DNA of 64,000 nt, taken from contig JAQMRL010000003.1 of assembly GCA_035578175.1 (NCBI GenBank), positions 92,482,469-92,546,468 on the forward strand, in the 5' to 3' direction. The notes under the pieces were generated by a model. The model was given only the letters and a program-made list of their open reading frames with translations. It ran no database searches and was not told where the DNA came from. Within the stretch, counting starts at the first letter, position 1. Every line of letters starts with the position of its first letter. Of this stretch, positions 1-10,699 are shown piece by piece. The DNA comes from Catonia carolina. Taxonomy: Eukaryota > Arthropoda > Insecta > Hemiptera > Achilidae. Made by a program: the position numbers and the translations under genes.

Positions 1-2119
1 AACAAAAATTTTGAGTTGGCTAAAGTGGTTTATCAGGACTTCTTTAAACTATTTATTAGGTCTAATAATAATTCAAAAAGTAAAGAACAGCTAAAAATTG
101 TAGTTTAAAACTAGTACTGTTCCTACCGATAATTTTCTTTACATCATGCGGTATGTTGCTCAAACTAAAAAGCTGTACGGAATTTTAATCTGAAAGACAC
201 ATACGCAACTATTACCCCTTTGGCTTTAGCACAAACTCAACTTAACTTGGCAGATTTTCCACGTTTCCCTGCTAGAAAATTATCCCCTCTCGTTGAAAAA
301 ACTTTTCATTCTGAGACACTATATGAACGTGATAAAAATATACGTGATTGGTTTATCAACGTTTAAAATCAATAACGAATCCTTTTCAAGCAGTATTTTT
401 TCAAGTAATAGACCCTTGGATGTAAATAATTATTTTTATAATTTTAAAATGAAATAAAAATTTTAATTTAATTATAGAATGATTTTCCTTTCATAAATAT
501 TTTTTAAGATAGACGCAAAACTAATAACCCAGTCAACAGGAAATACTGTCACCAGAGAAGCCGAGAACTAAGAATTTCGGACAAGTTGAAATAAATTACC
601 CCTAAATTTTATTCTAAAATATTACAGGAAATCAAGTATTTTTATTAAGCACTTACGCATTCATTATTATAAAATTATAACATTCTAAATTTAAAAGTGT
701 AAAGTTAATAAATGTTATTAAATTTGGATAAAGCTAATTTCATTACTATAAATGTATTTCAGTTAAAAAAAATTAAGTTTTCAAATGTTATCAACGCAGA
801 TACTTTAAGTTTTCAATTTAACAAACTATTTAAATATTCACAGAAAGGCTACTTACTAAACGGGATTTTAAATAAAAACACTACATAAGTTTTCTACAAA
901 AAATACAAAATAGTTTTATGATACAAATTCAGAAACACAAGATTTGAATGTATTAATTGCATTTATTCTGCAAAAAATTTAATTTTTTATCTTTTATGCA
1001 CGTTCAATTGTTATTTAAAACTACAAGAAACGTAAGATTTCTTCATGATTTCAGTAAAATATTGATAGACCTAAAAATCATTCTGCAAACGTTTTGATCA
1101 AATTTCATATTACGGGTAACCCAAAATATCTATATATTAAAATGTTTGTATGTATATCTTTAAAAAAATTATGTACCGAATTTTTGTAAGTTATGTCTGC
1201 AAAATTTCAAATTTATTTTTTGTATAAAATATCACATTATAGTATCACTCGCTCACTCTCTCTCTCTCTCTCGCTCTCTCTAATAAGAAGACATAGTAAT
1301 GAATGATTATTAATCAATACAATTTTTACGGAAAGACCTTTGTTTGTTTATATGGAAAGAAAATGCTATAATCTATAAGAAAGAATGGAAACAATCTAAT
1401 AGCCACACATTTCACCAGTTGTATGTTTTAAAAGAAAACCAAAATTTAAGAATTTTAATTAATGTTAGGAAAGAAAATTATTTTACCAGATTATTACTTG
1501 TATGTTTTCTACATGTATAAAACATAATTATAGTGAAAATTTATTTGTCATCTTTTTCGCAAAAAGAATTTTTCAGTTACACGATCACATTGTTAAAAAC
1601 TAAGCGTTTTAGTAAAGTTATGAACGTCTATTTTTTTTTGTTTTAATTGCAATTTTTCCGCTCGCTTATATTCAATATAAAATATATTGAATGGGTGGTC
1701 ATTAACCGAAACGAAATTTATTTGTATCTCATACATAACGACGGCTGAACAAGACGGCTAAAACGAAAATTGACGAATAATTTAACTATTTTGTAATCAA
1801 AAATATAATTAATGCGTATATTTTAAACGATACAAAAAGAGTTATGCTCTTAGTAATGCCCTTAGCGATAAACCACGTGCGAACTTATGTTAACAATAAT
1901 ATTAAAATCTAAAAAACATAACTAAAAAATGGATTTGTTGAGAGCAGTAGGTTAATGATAGCCAATCATGCTAATAAGAGCTCGTTTAATACGCATTTAA
2001 ATTAATGAAATCATCACTTTCACAAATCTTTATGTTTTGTTTTAGTTTTTACGGTACGTCGATAAACTATTAGTACCAAGTTATATGGGAAAAAATGTGG
2101 ATAAAAATATTTCAAAAAT
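1..2119. other. AT-rich stretch without a recognisable gene
   Basis: I see no coding region or known repeat here apart from a CT microsatellite (1256-1281) and a small hairpin at 1670-1692 (10-bp arms, AAA loop). Base composition is uniformly A/T-rich, with stops frequent in all frames. Confidence 0.6.
1256..1281. repeat. (CT)n microsatellite
   Basis: A run of CT dinucleotides about 26 bases long, interrupted once by a G. It is a simple-sequence repeat with no visible function. Confidence 0.9.
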
Positions 2120-2149
2120 TTAAAAGAACTGATATATCAGTTCTTTTAA
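2120..2149. repeat. 30-bp perfect palindrome
   Basis: The 15-base half TTAAAAGAACTGATA is followed directly by its exact reverse complement, with no loop. It could form a cruciform or RNA hairpin. No reading frame, TIR partner or other copy was noticed nearby. Confidence 0.9.
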
Positions 2150-2624
2150 CATATTGAATAAATTGAATCATTTTATATTTTATTAATGAGTACTGCATAA
2201 AATGGTTATGTACATTTCTCGGTGCGTTAGAGAAAACTAATACAAATTTAACCGCGTAACGTCCCAACGGTAATCCTTTTAACTTTTAACTTTATAAACA
2301 TAGTTAAATTTTTACCTGAGTAAAATATTTTTCATGTTAGATTCAAGTAACAGGAAACATTTGTCAATTTTTTATTTATTCTGTATGAAGACGTAGACAA
2401 ATACTTTCACTTTATCTCCAAAAGTTGAGTATCATTAAAAACGAATAAAATTCATAAATTATTAATAGTAAACAAAACCGTAATTTTGTTAAGTAGTCCA
2501 TGATTATTTTTAAAGAGGTATAGTAACTATCTGAAATAATTTCTTGGTGAAAAGTAAAACTATTATATTTCGCTCTTACTGTATGGAGTAAAAGAATTTT
2601 GATAACGCTAATGACAAAAATCAT

Positions 2625-2831
2625 AGCAACTTTCTAGGATTTCTAGGACAAAAACAATTTTATAAAAACCTTGCTTGATTCTAAGTTGTAATTAATTGTA
2701 TGTAAAATTCTTAACGCCAACAAAACATCTAAGCAACTTTCTAGGATTTCACGAAAATATTTTTACAAAATTCTCGCTTGATTCTAACTTGTTAATTATG
2801 TATAGTTCTATATGAAAACAAAATTTTTAAA
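2625..2831. repeat. Two-copy ~107-bp tandem duplication
   Basis: The block beginning AGCAACTTTCTAGGATTT at 2625 recurs at 2732 in the same orientation. Both copies continue through a shared CTTGATTCTAA(G/C)TTGT stretch. Divergence is moderate, with small indels, so the duplication is not recent. Confidence 0.8.
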
Positions 2832-2839
2832 AGTAAAAT

Positions 2840-3979
2840 CGCTTAAAAAAATTTACTTGTTAAATTTGAAAATCAGCTATAAAACTGAAGTTTATTTTTT
2901 AAAAATTTTTGAATTTTTTATTCTTTTAGTAATCTAGGTTTTAGATAAATGTTATATGGACAATCTTAACTATTTTGAAAAAACTCTGTTAATAAAAAAA
3001 AACATTTGTAGAAAAGTTCTAATACAATCATTTTGAATTCCGTAATGAAACGAATAGCATTTTGAATAAATTTAAATACATTTTAGCAAAAAGGAAAAGT
3101 GTATTATTTTATTCTAAAAATCATAGTTTTCTAACATACGAGTATTATAAGAATTTATCGCTCGAAAACCATAACAGTGAATTTATGAAAATAATGTAAC
3201 ATATTATATTCAATTATATATTTTTTCAGGTGTTATTAATCATTATAAAAGTTTACCATTTATTAATGTGCTGTAACCTGTTTAAATTTCATATCAAATA
3301 TATGTAGTATAAATATATAAATTTTATTTATATAAGAGTAATATTAAAAATTAGCACTATAAAATTTAAAAACCTTTTATTCACGTTTAACAATAGGCCT
3401 AGATATTTTTAAGACAGCTTATTTCTCATTAGTGATAAACAAAGATGTTTTTAGTAGCAACATTAAAAAATTATATTGTGATTTTTTTAAAAAAAGTTAA
3501 AAAAATAAATTTACAAAGCCATACAAAGTATTTACACAAACTTGATCACGAAGAAGAAATTGAATTTGTTTGTAAAAGATTCATTATAATACGTAAAAAG
3601 TTTTAAAAAAATTATTATTATTCAAAATGAAAAACAAAATAGTTTAGAAAGTTGTCAAAATGTTTACATACGATTTAGTTGCATAATAAATTTAATTATA
3701 AATAATTAAATTTTTGTTGATTGTTTTTAAATTACCTGGTTCGGGATTGATGAGTAATTTAGCACCAAAACTGAATGATAATAAATTAATTAACGTGACA
3801 ATGAAGTAAACAGTCCCCATAACTAATTAATTTTCGCAGACATTTCTCACAGATATTACTAAAAATTTTATTTTTAATAATGGTAAAGATGTTAAAACAA
3901 TAAATCACAAAATTAAAACACTTTGATTGTTATTTAAAACGAACTAAAATGATCGCATATCGTGCGAACATTTGATCCA
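2840..3979. other. AT-rich stretch, nothing recognised
   Basis: No reading frame of credible length or composition and no repeat family was recognised. The sequence is dominated by A and T homopolymer runs. Confidence 0.6.
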
Positions 3980-4165
3980 AATGACGGACGACGAGCGCGC
4001 CGATATGAACGTGACCATTCAAGAACACGCAGTAGACTGACGCTGGCGGCAGACCTCTGCCGCGGGGACATGCGCCCTGCGATTTTGCCCGAGCCCGGCC
4101 GAGCTTTTCCCCCGTGTGTGAATGTTGTAGTCTGATCAGACGACACCACCCACATCTCAAAACCA
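3980..4165. other. GC-rich block of unknown nature
   Basis: About 190 bases are strikingly richer in G and C than either flank. The block contains an 8-bp-arm inverted repeat (GCGGCAGA / TCTGCCGC around 4047-4064). Short frames run across it on the minus strand, but none resembles a known domain. It abuts the start of the repeat at 4153. It may be a fragment of an inserted element or an old promoter or exon; I cannot tell which. Confidence 0.45.
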
Positions 4166-4526
4166 ACCGGGTAAACGAAAACTCAAATCTTTCTATAGTT
4201 CTATTATTACCATTCAACATTATATTAATCAATGGGACATATCGAACACGAATTTTTTAGAAAAAGTAAAATATTCAACCTAATTAAATACTTACTATTA
4301 ATAGACCATTATTATTTAAATGCGTGAAAAAATTCAAAGTTCAGAAATGAGACTACCTGATCTCAAGATTTCGACAATTTTTTTTTTTATTTTGGGAAAT
4401 ACTATTAAAATTATACTTGTAAACAAAGATTGATACGATTTTTTAAAATATTTTATTGACTTATTACATAGACAATTATTACAATAAATTTTTCAAGTAT
4501 AAGTAAATGTTTTAATATTAGAAAAT
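4153..4526 (+). repeat. Interspersed repeat B, copy 1
   Basis: The sequence from CATCTCAAAACCAACCGGG to about 4526 is closely matched at 12121-12482 and, for its second half, at 12664-12910. The shared order is a GGGTAAACGAAAACTCAAAT stretch, then GCGTGAAAAAATTC, then CCTGATCTCAA...TTTCGACA, then AACAAAGATTGA. The match resumes at 4850 beyond a younger LINE insertion. The class is unknown; it has no coding content. Confidence 0.75.
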
Positions 4527-4539
4527 AAATCTTCATGGA

Positions 4540-4849
4540 AGAAACTCGTGAACCACCATAACCCATTGATCTCAAATCTGGCCACGCAGCCTCTCCCAAA
4601 CAATCTAATAAGACGACTAAATGTCGATTGAGCCGGGATCTCATCAATTAACGTAGTACTGTAATAGACTATACATTACAGTGTTCTAAATGAGGCACTT
4701 AATGCAACAATTAGCTACTCAGGTCGAAGTTCTCTCACTGGACTGTGTCTCCACTCACGTTTATTTATCATGTTAATTTTTTCCATATTTTGTGTTATCA
4801 CATTCACTGATTGTTTATAACAGATTGTAAATTTCCTAAATAAAGAAAA
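4540..4849 (+). mobile_element. 5'-truncated Jockey-clade LINE with 13-bp target-site duplication
   Basis: A 310-bp insertion lies between two copies of AAATCTTCATGGA (4527-4539 and 4850-4862). It ends in an AATAAA-containing A-rich tail. Its first part decodes, with one frameshift, to the end of a Jockey ORF2: a P-N-N-L-I-R-R-L-type stretch followed by L-S-R-D-L-I and a stop. This matches the better preserved fragments at 44453 and 60640. The homologous repeat near 12700 reads AATCTTCATGGAGATTACA without interruption, so it is a paralogous empty site. That makes insertion by target-primed reverse transcription very likely. It is dead on arrival, carrying only the 3' end. Confidence 0.8.
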
Positions 4850-4976
4850 AAATCTTCATGGAGATTACATTCACAGGTAACTACAATTTTAAAAGTTTTT
4901 CAATTTTGTTTTCAATAATAAATTATAAATTAAAAACAAAAATCGTTAGCACGTTATGAAAATGAAACTGATTATT

Positions 4977-5170
4977 GGCCACATTGGCGTAGTTGGTAAC
5001 GTGCTCGCCTCTCATCATGCGGTCGTGGGTTCAAATCCCACTCAGACACGGCATATTTTCATGCGTTACAAGAAATCATTTCATCATCCAATGTACACAA
5101 TTACACCCCAACGCCGTCGCCAATCTCCGTTTCAGTTGATGCAACGTTAATTAAATAAATAAATAAACAA
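4977..5170 (+). mobile_element. tRNA-derived SINE, family 1, copy 1
   Basis: The head carries a pol III A box (TGGCGTAGTTGGTAACGTGC) and a B box (GGTTCAAATCCC) at tRNA-like spacing. The body follows and ends in a (TAAA)n tail. A second copy lies at 14163-14335 with the same head and a related body ending near CGTTAA. The acceptor arms do not pair, so this is a SINE rather than a tRNA gene. Confidence 0.85.
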
Positions 5171-5174
5171 AAAA

Positions 5175-5600
5175 TACTAAATGTACTATCAGTCATGTCA
5201 TGTTTCAATAAAAATAATTTCTGTTCTAACTAACAGAGAGGATGAGTCCTGACGTGAAAATATATTTCAGTCATACATTCTTTTACTGAATATTTTACTT
5301 TTTGCATGGAAAAAAAATTCAAATAACAAATGAATTTCTTCAATTTTTTGTACGTTATTACTCAAATTGTAACATTTCATAAATATTTAACTATAGGTGA
5401 AATAATTTTCTGGATTCTTATAGGTGTTCAAAACTGGTTTTAAACATACGGGCAAATTTTGTTTATAGTATCTGTGAGTAATTAGTGAGTTTTTGACAAA
5501 GTAAACTCTTACCTGAAGGACACCGCTGATATTGTTCTCCTAGTAAAAAGTAAAGAAAAGCAAAGTAAAAGAAAAGTAAAAGTAATTGTATTATTTTAAA
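5175..5600 (+). repeat. Direct repeat E, left copy (~425 bp)
   Basis: Begins TACTAAATGTACTATCAGTC and is roughly 90 percent identical by eye to 6952-7365, in the same orientation. The two copies flank a 1.35-kb block holding a degraded LINE fragment. The left copy has an extra A/G-rich expansion of GTAAA-type repeats near 5540-5580. It could be one of a pair of LTR-like repeats or a segmental duplicate. It does not begin TG or end CA, which argues against a standard LTR. Confidence 0.8.
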
Positions 5601-5639
5601 TAAGTTAAAATATTATTGTCATTATTATTAATATTAAAA

Positions 5640-6640
5640 TATTGTTGTCGTGACGACAAACGCTAAACACTAAACATGGCGCGCCATATTTAGTAGGCCT
5701 ATTTCTCTCAGTTTGTTCCTCAATGCTCGGGAATTGTTCACTTTTACACATTTGGATTAGATTTTGATGTTGTTTCTTTGGTAATTTCAGAAGAATTTTT
5801 TCAGGTTTCCGCTGTGAGGTTATCATTCTCACTTGCTTTAATAGTTTTTTATTTCTTTTAATTCTCTTTCAAACTCAATTTTTGTTGGCGGTTGGATTTG
5901 TTCTATTGTAGATTTTATTTCTGTGTTGATCTCGATTTTTAGAGTCTCTTCCGGATCGTCGCAGTTTAGTAGACTCTGGAAGTTTAGTTTAGTTCAGTTT
6001 AGTAGATCTAGAAGTTCTGCGTTTACCTTATTATTTTGATTTATTTTTGCTTACAGGTTTCTTTGTAATAATGTATTTGTCTCGAATTTTCTTATGCGTT
6101 GGTTAAATATTCTGTAGTATCTCCCTAGTTTAGTTTCTGGATTTCTTTTTCAATTTGGTTTATTTTATCTGTTATATGTTGTCTTAATTCTTCTGAAAGT
6201 TTTAATTGGTTGTTTTATAGTTTAGGGAGAGTTCTAGATGTGATTTTTCCGTTTTCTGACTTTGGTGATGTATTTAAGCATTGTGTCTATTTTCGAATGC
6301 TTTGTCGCATTCTTCATTCCACCAACCGTGTTTTTCCTGGAATTTGGAGAAGCGATGTTTTCTGCAACTTTCATTTAATTGCTGGGTAATCTACTTAAAA
6401 ATTTCTACCTTTAGGTTTCTGGTTATCTCTTTATATTTCGAGTTGTTTAATAATTTCTGCTGGTCGTATTTTTTAGAATTTTTGGATTTGCTTTGTTTGC
6501 TTTTATTCGGGGTGAATTCATTTTATTTTTGTTAAATAGTGATCGGACCCTGTGTCTTTGCCACAGAGTACTTTTACATTCTGGATTTCTTTGTGTTTAC
6601 CTTTGTCCATGCAGACGTGATCTAATTGCCATTCCACTTT
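5640..6640 (-). mobile_element. Degenerate LINE fragment (endonuclease C-terminus to start of RT)
   Basis: Reading the minus strand from 6640 downwards, the broken frames give three landmarks in the right order. First is Q-L-D-H-V followed by G-S-D-H-Y-L, the end of an exonuclease-endonuclease-phosphatase (EEP) domain. Next is W-W-N-E-E-C-D-K-A-F, the linker typical of insect endonuclease-RT proteins. Last is P-P-T-K followed by K-N-Y-K-A-S, the start of the RT. Many stops and frameshifts separate them. The short open frame at 5605-5832 is its least damaged piece. It lies between direct repeats 5175-5600 and 6952-7365. The clade cannot be fixed from what remains. Confidence 0.7.
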
Positions 6641-6951
6641 ATTTTATTATAATACTGTAATAATAATTTTAAAATATTTTGTATTATTACAATGCTGTTA
6701 TGTATATTTAATATAACTCGTAAAATTCTTTTATAGAAAATAGAATAACTCCGCTAAAGAAAATGTTAATTTTATCCTTGATTCAACTTCTAAATTTGAT
6801 GAAGGTGATTTTCATATTTGTTTGAATTAAACGTAATCTTCAAATTACTGAAGACATATTTTACGATCATTGATTTCTGACTCAGCAGTATTTGTAGAGA
6901 TATTGATAGAAAATATTGAAGGATGGTTGTCAAAGTGGATAAGAGAGATGG

Positions 6952-7365
6952 TACTAAATGTACTATCAGTCATGTCATGTTTCAATAAAAATATTTTCTA
7001 TTCTAGCTAACAGCGAGGATGAGTCCTGACGTGAAAATATATTTCACCGTTATTCATTCTTTTACTGAATATTATACTTTTTGCATGGAAAAGAAAATTC
7101 AAATAACAAATGAATTTCTTCAATTTTTTGTACGTTATTACTCAATTTGTAACATTTTATAAATATTTTATTATAGGTAAAATAACATTCTGGATTCTTA
7201 TAGATGTTAAAAACTGTTTTTAAACATACAGTGACATACGAGTAAATGGTGTTTATAGTGTCTGTGAGTAATTTGTGAGTTTTTGCAAAGTAAACTATTA
7301 CCTGGAGGACACCGCTGATATTGTTCTCCTAGTAAAAAGTAATGAGGTTTATTGTATTATTTTAA
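6952..7365 (+). repeat. Direct repeat E, right copy (~414 bp)
   Basis: Second copy of the repeat at 5175-5600. Both contain a GTGAAA / TTTCA-type hairpin early in the repeat and share the end ATTGTATTATTTTAA. Small indels distinguish them, so the duplication is older than the neighbouring SINE tails. Confidence 0.8.
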
Positions 7366-7667
7366 GGGTCTATTATTCTTTCTTATCTTTTGTTATTGAA
7401 TTCTGGATTATCAAGTTTTGAAATTTTCTAGTTTATGATTATGGAAAATTATCTTATGATTATGAAAAATTCTAAAACCGTTTACATAAAAGGCAGCCGA
7501 CTCTCCACTCAAAAGTAATTTGCGAACCATTATAAAATTAATTCCGTAAGTATAATAAGTAATGAATAGGTCGTGAGCTGGTGTTAAATGACGTGAGTTG
7601 AAAACACGTTTATTTATCATGTACGTGCGTATCAAGAACAGGATGGGATAGTGTACAATTGTACACT

Positions 7668-7750
7668 AACGGCCAGTCGGTTAGTGTAGTGGTCAGCCCA
7701 ACTGACTTTTGTGCCGGGGTCCCGGGTTCAATCCCCGGTCAGGTCTAGCA
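7668..7750 (+). mobile_element. tRNA-derived SINE head or tRNA pseudogene
   Basis: Contains an A-box-like TTAGTGTAGTGGTCAG and a good T arm (CCGGG, loop TTCAATC, CCCGG) at tRNA spacing. The 5' and 3' ends cannot form a seven-pair acceptor stem, so this is not a functional tRNA. The body downstream is short and not clearly delimited. Confidence 0.65.
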
Positions 7751-7929
7751 TAATTCCACCACCTCATATGATTATCTAGTTACAAAGTAAAGCCTATATC
7801 AGAATCATCACTCAAAAAATTGTTTAGTTTTGCAAGTAATAGTTGGTTAATGATTGACTGTAAATGGCCATATATTATTTTTAGTTAAAGTCTTACTTTT
7901 TTAAGAAAAATTTGTAATAATTTGTATCT

Positions 7930-8318
7930 GCCCATAACAGACAGGTGGAGTGTAAAATTATTTACAGTCGATCTGTTCATTGCATGGCTAAAACAAATAG
8001 TTCGGTTTCTTATCACATGGTCAGCCAATTAAATGGCTGAATCATTTAAGAACAGAAGAGATAGAGGTGTGAAAGACACTAATCAGAGTTATCTTATCTG
8101 AAAGTAATGAATTTCATTATACAGCCAGACCCTGTGGTGAATGAAGTGAAGGTGTCATTTGCAGAGTGGAAAATATGTGCTTTTCAGAGGGCTCGGCATG
8201 CTGATAAGCGTACTTCTCCACTCAGTGAGGAAGGCAGCGTAAAACACCTCACTCTTCGTTTTACTTAGTAAAACCTCTAGAGGTTCAAATCAGCCTTTTG
8301 GCTGATGACCTCAACAAC
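7930..8318 (+). mobile_element. Unclassified ~390-bp SINE-like retroposon (family X), copy 1
   Basis: Flanked by a 14-bp target-site duplication AATAATTTGTATCT (7916-7929 and 8319-8332). It starts near GCCCATAACAGACAGG and ends GATGACCTCAACAAC, an (AAC)n tail. Near the 3' end, three hairpins follow one another: GTTTTACT/AGTAAAAC, CCTCTAGAGG, and AGCC-TTTT-GGCT. Related copies are at 27382-27735, 42468-42860, 45130-45511 and 63503-63895, with fragments at 35100-35230 and 35392-35541. No ORF and no tRNA-like A/B box pair is visible at its 5' end. Confidence 0.85.
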
Positions 8319-8427
8319 AATAATTTGTATCTACTACTACATAGTTTAGTTATACATTTTGTAGTAGTTGTAACTGTAATGATTTATTGTATTTAATTAA
8401 TTTGTTAATAATTTATTTGTTATAAGT

Positions 8428-9010
8428 TTAACCTTTCCAGTGCCGAAACAATATTTAAAAGTTTGATCTAAAGCCATTTAATTTGAATAAAAGTGTACAA
8501 AAAGTACCAGCCCTATTTCAAAAACTTGCAGGCTTAACACCTGCCATTGCTGACCAAAAGTTCAAGGTTACATAAAAATAAAATTCCTTATTAAAAATTA
8601 ATTTTTATTGTGTTCATAAAAAAAAAATCGTTCTAACACTATAAATATTAAAAAATAGTTTTTTTTAGTTTATTTAAAGTCGCATCAATAGCTTCATCAT
8701 TAGCAATTAATGTGGGTTTTGGTACCTTAACGGTGGTTTTAATTAAGATGTTAAAATATCCAGACCCTAGCCGGGAATTGAATCCGGGACCTTTCACTTT
8801 GTAGGCTAGCGTGCTAGTCACTACTCCACAGAGGAAGTTTCAAAATACATTATTCCATTAATTTTGTTTAAAAATTTTTTTTGCAAATTTTCGGTTATCC
8901 GGACGGTGGCACTTCATGCGCAACTTACAGATGTCCGGTAAACCGGATTTTATAACTACTTAAAATATATCAACGTCCTGTTTTCCGGACGTAGGTAGTG
9001 AAAGGGTTAA
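8428..9010. mobile_element. piggyBac-like MITE flanked by TTAA
   Basis: TTAA at 8428-8431 is followed by CCTTTCCAGTGCCG. At the far end GGTAGTGAAAGGG is followed by TTAA at 9007-9010. Read inward, the second end is CCCTTTCACTACC, so the termini are imperfect inverted repeats of the CCCTTT type seen in piggyBac elements. The last 130 bases hold repeated CCGGACG / CCGGT motifs resembling subterminal repeats. There is no transposase frame inside, so it would depend on an enzyme supplied elsewhere. A SINE head is nested at 8762-8834. Confidence 0.6.
8762..8834 (-). mobile_element. tRNA-derived SINE, family 2, nested
   Basis: On the minus strand an A-box-like GTGGAGTAGTGACTAGC is followed by a B box in a good T arm (CCCGG-ATTCAAT-TCCCGG). 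The head resembles those at 29668-29740 and 63382-63475, which share a GGGTCTG-type continuation. It sits inside the TTAA-flanked element. Confidence 0.7.
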
Positions 9011-10379
9011 ATAGAAGTTTTATAATATTAATAACCACATCCCAAAAATAACCTGAATAATTAACGTTATAATGTATTATATTTTTTTGGTTCAATGGGT
9101 CTGAAAACATGATTTTGGACTTAAATTGCTCTAAATTATAATAAGTCTAAATGTGTTTAATTTAAGTTTTAACAAAACAATTTTCCAGAGATATCTGAAA
9201 TGTAGTTGACAATATTATGGGAAACGCATTTTAACAGCAAAATTGAGGTATATATTTTCAGGCTTGTGTGTTGTGAAAATCAATTGATAAATTCTATGAA
9301 ATTTGTTATCTCCGTTTGGTTACAATATAATGTACAATGAAAATTACTTGGCTTAAAATTAGTAGCCGTAAGCATGAAGTGGATAATAACCAATTTATGT
9401 TTTGTGCGTACATTCAAAACATAGGACTACACCATAAAATCAGGTAAGGTCAATCAGATACAATGATGTTCTGGCTTGAATTTTCGTATATACAAAGTCT
9501 TAACCGGATAATATCTTAACCCCAAATTATACAGAAGAGTTTTGTAGAATAAAATGAGGTAAGTTATTTTTAAATTCAAGAGATATTACTGCGTATTTTT
9601 AAATAGATTTACACAAAAAGTATTGTAACTTTTTATGAATCTAGGCATAATAATGTACAAGTGATAAATATACTAAAAATAAAATTAGATCTATTAAAAT
9701 AACGTTAAAGCTAAGAAATGAAAATTAATGTTCAACTGATACAAATGATTAAAAATTACCTAAATCATTCAAATCCGAACATCAGATACTTGTTATACGA
9801 TTTTCAGAATTGCTCAAACTACGAGAATTACAAATGTTCAGTATTACTGAGGTTGTCGTAATATATCTAATAAAAATTAATTATTTATTCATTAATTTAT
9901 TGTTTACTTGCTAATTTGTGTAAATGTATTCATTTAAAAATATTAATTTATATAGCCTACGCGTATGTATTTTTTATTCGTTTAAATGTTACCTATTGAA
10001 AGTAATACATGAAAAAATACTTATACCTGCGCTCAATTTCCTTTTCAGATAGTATTCATTTTCCATTAAAATATGGATATACAATAAAAATTCTATTTAC
10101 TTTAACGTCGGTCCAGCAACTACCTCTGTTGATGACCAATTTTTTGAAGAATCGATTTTAGTTTGCCTCAGACCCGCGTATTTTTAACCCTTTTAAGGGG
10201 AAAACTAAACCAAAATAACTACATTTTATTTTATTTTTTGGCTTATGTTTTATAATTTAACTAAGGACTTAAAAGAGAATATTTTTATTAATTTAATGAT
10301 GGAATTCATAGCTCAATGGCTTTAAATATCTATCAAAATGCGAATCTTATCTTGAAAGTGTCTTATAAAAAAATCAGTA
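9011..10379. other. AT-rich stretch, nothing recognised
   Basis: No credible coding frame and no repeat family was recognised on either strand. Confidence 0.55.
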
Positions 10380-10690
10380 GAAAGCTAATTCTGACTGGAA
10401 AAATGTGTTCAATCACGCAGAAGCAACATCTGTTGTTGAAAATTTTATGGACTGACAAGGTTAGTCTACCAACAAGGAATTATTAACGATTAAAGAAAGA
10501 AATACACTAGGAAAGATAATAAAAACTTGGTCTTGGTTATTGAGAAACATCTTAGCTTTTGAATCTCTGTGAGTAGTGTGAAATGAGAAATACAGGATAA
10601 TTTACAACAACTGGAGACAAATAGAAGATGATGCTGCTAATCTCCAATGTCCTAGAAGTACTATAGCATAGGAAGAAGAAGAAGGAGGAA
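10380..10690 (+). mobile_element. Possible RTE-type LINE 3' end remnant
   Basis: A short translatable stretch (I-I-Y-N-N-W-R-Q-I-E-D-D-A-A-N) followed by a stop and GAAGAAGAAGAAGG looks like the end of an RTE-type ORF with its trinucleotide 3' tail. The comparison is with the intact element ending at 42291. The upstream part cannot be aligned by eye, so the call is tentative. Confidence 0.35.
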
Positions 10691-10699
10691 CCTGAGGGT

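Noticed and set aside
5232..5275. Hammerhead ribozyme in the direct repeats (GGATGAGTCC...GTGAAA, also at 7014-7056)
   Set aside because: It resembles CTGATGAGTCC...GAAA and would fit LTR-like repeats of Penelope-type elements. However, the invariant C and U of the core are replaced and stem II does not pair. A covariance search could reopen this.
7668..7750. Functional tRNA gene
   Set aside because: The T arm is excellent, but the 5' and 3' ends do not form an acceptor stem. The pattern fits a SINE head or tRNA pseudogene.
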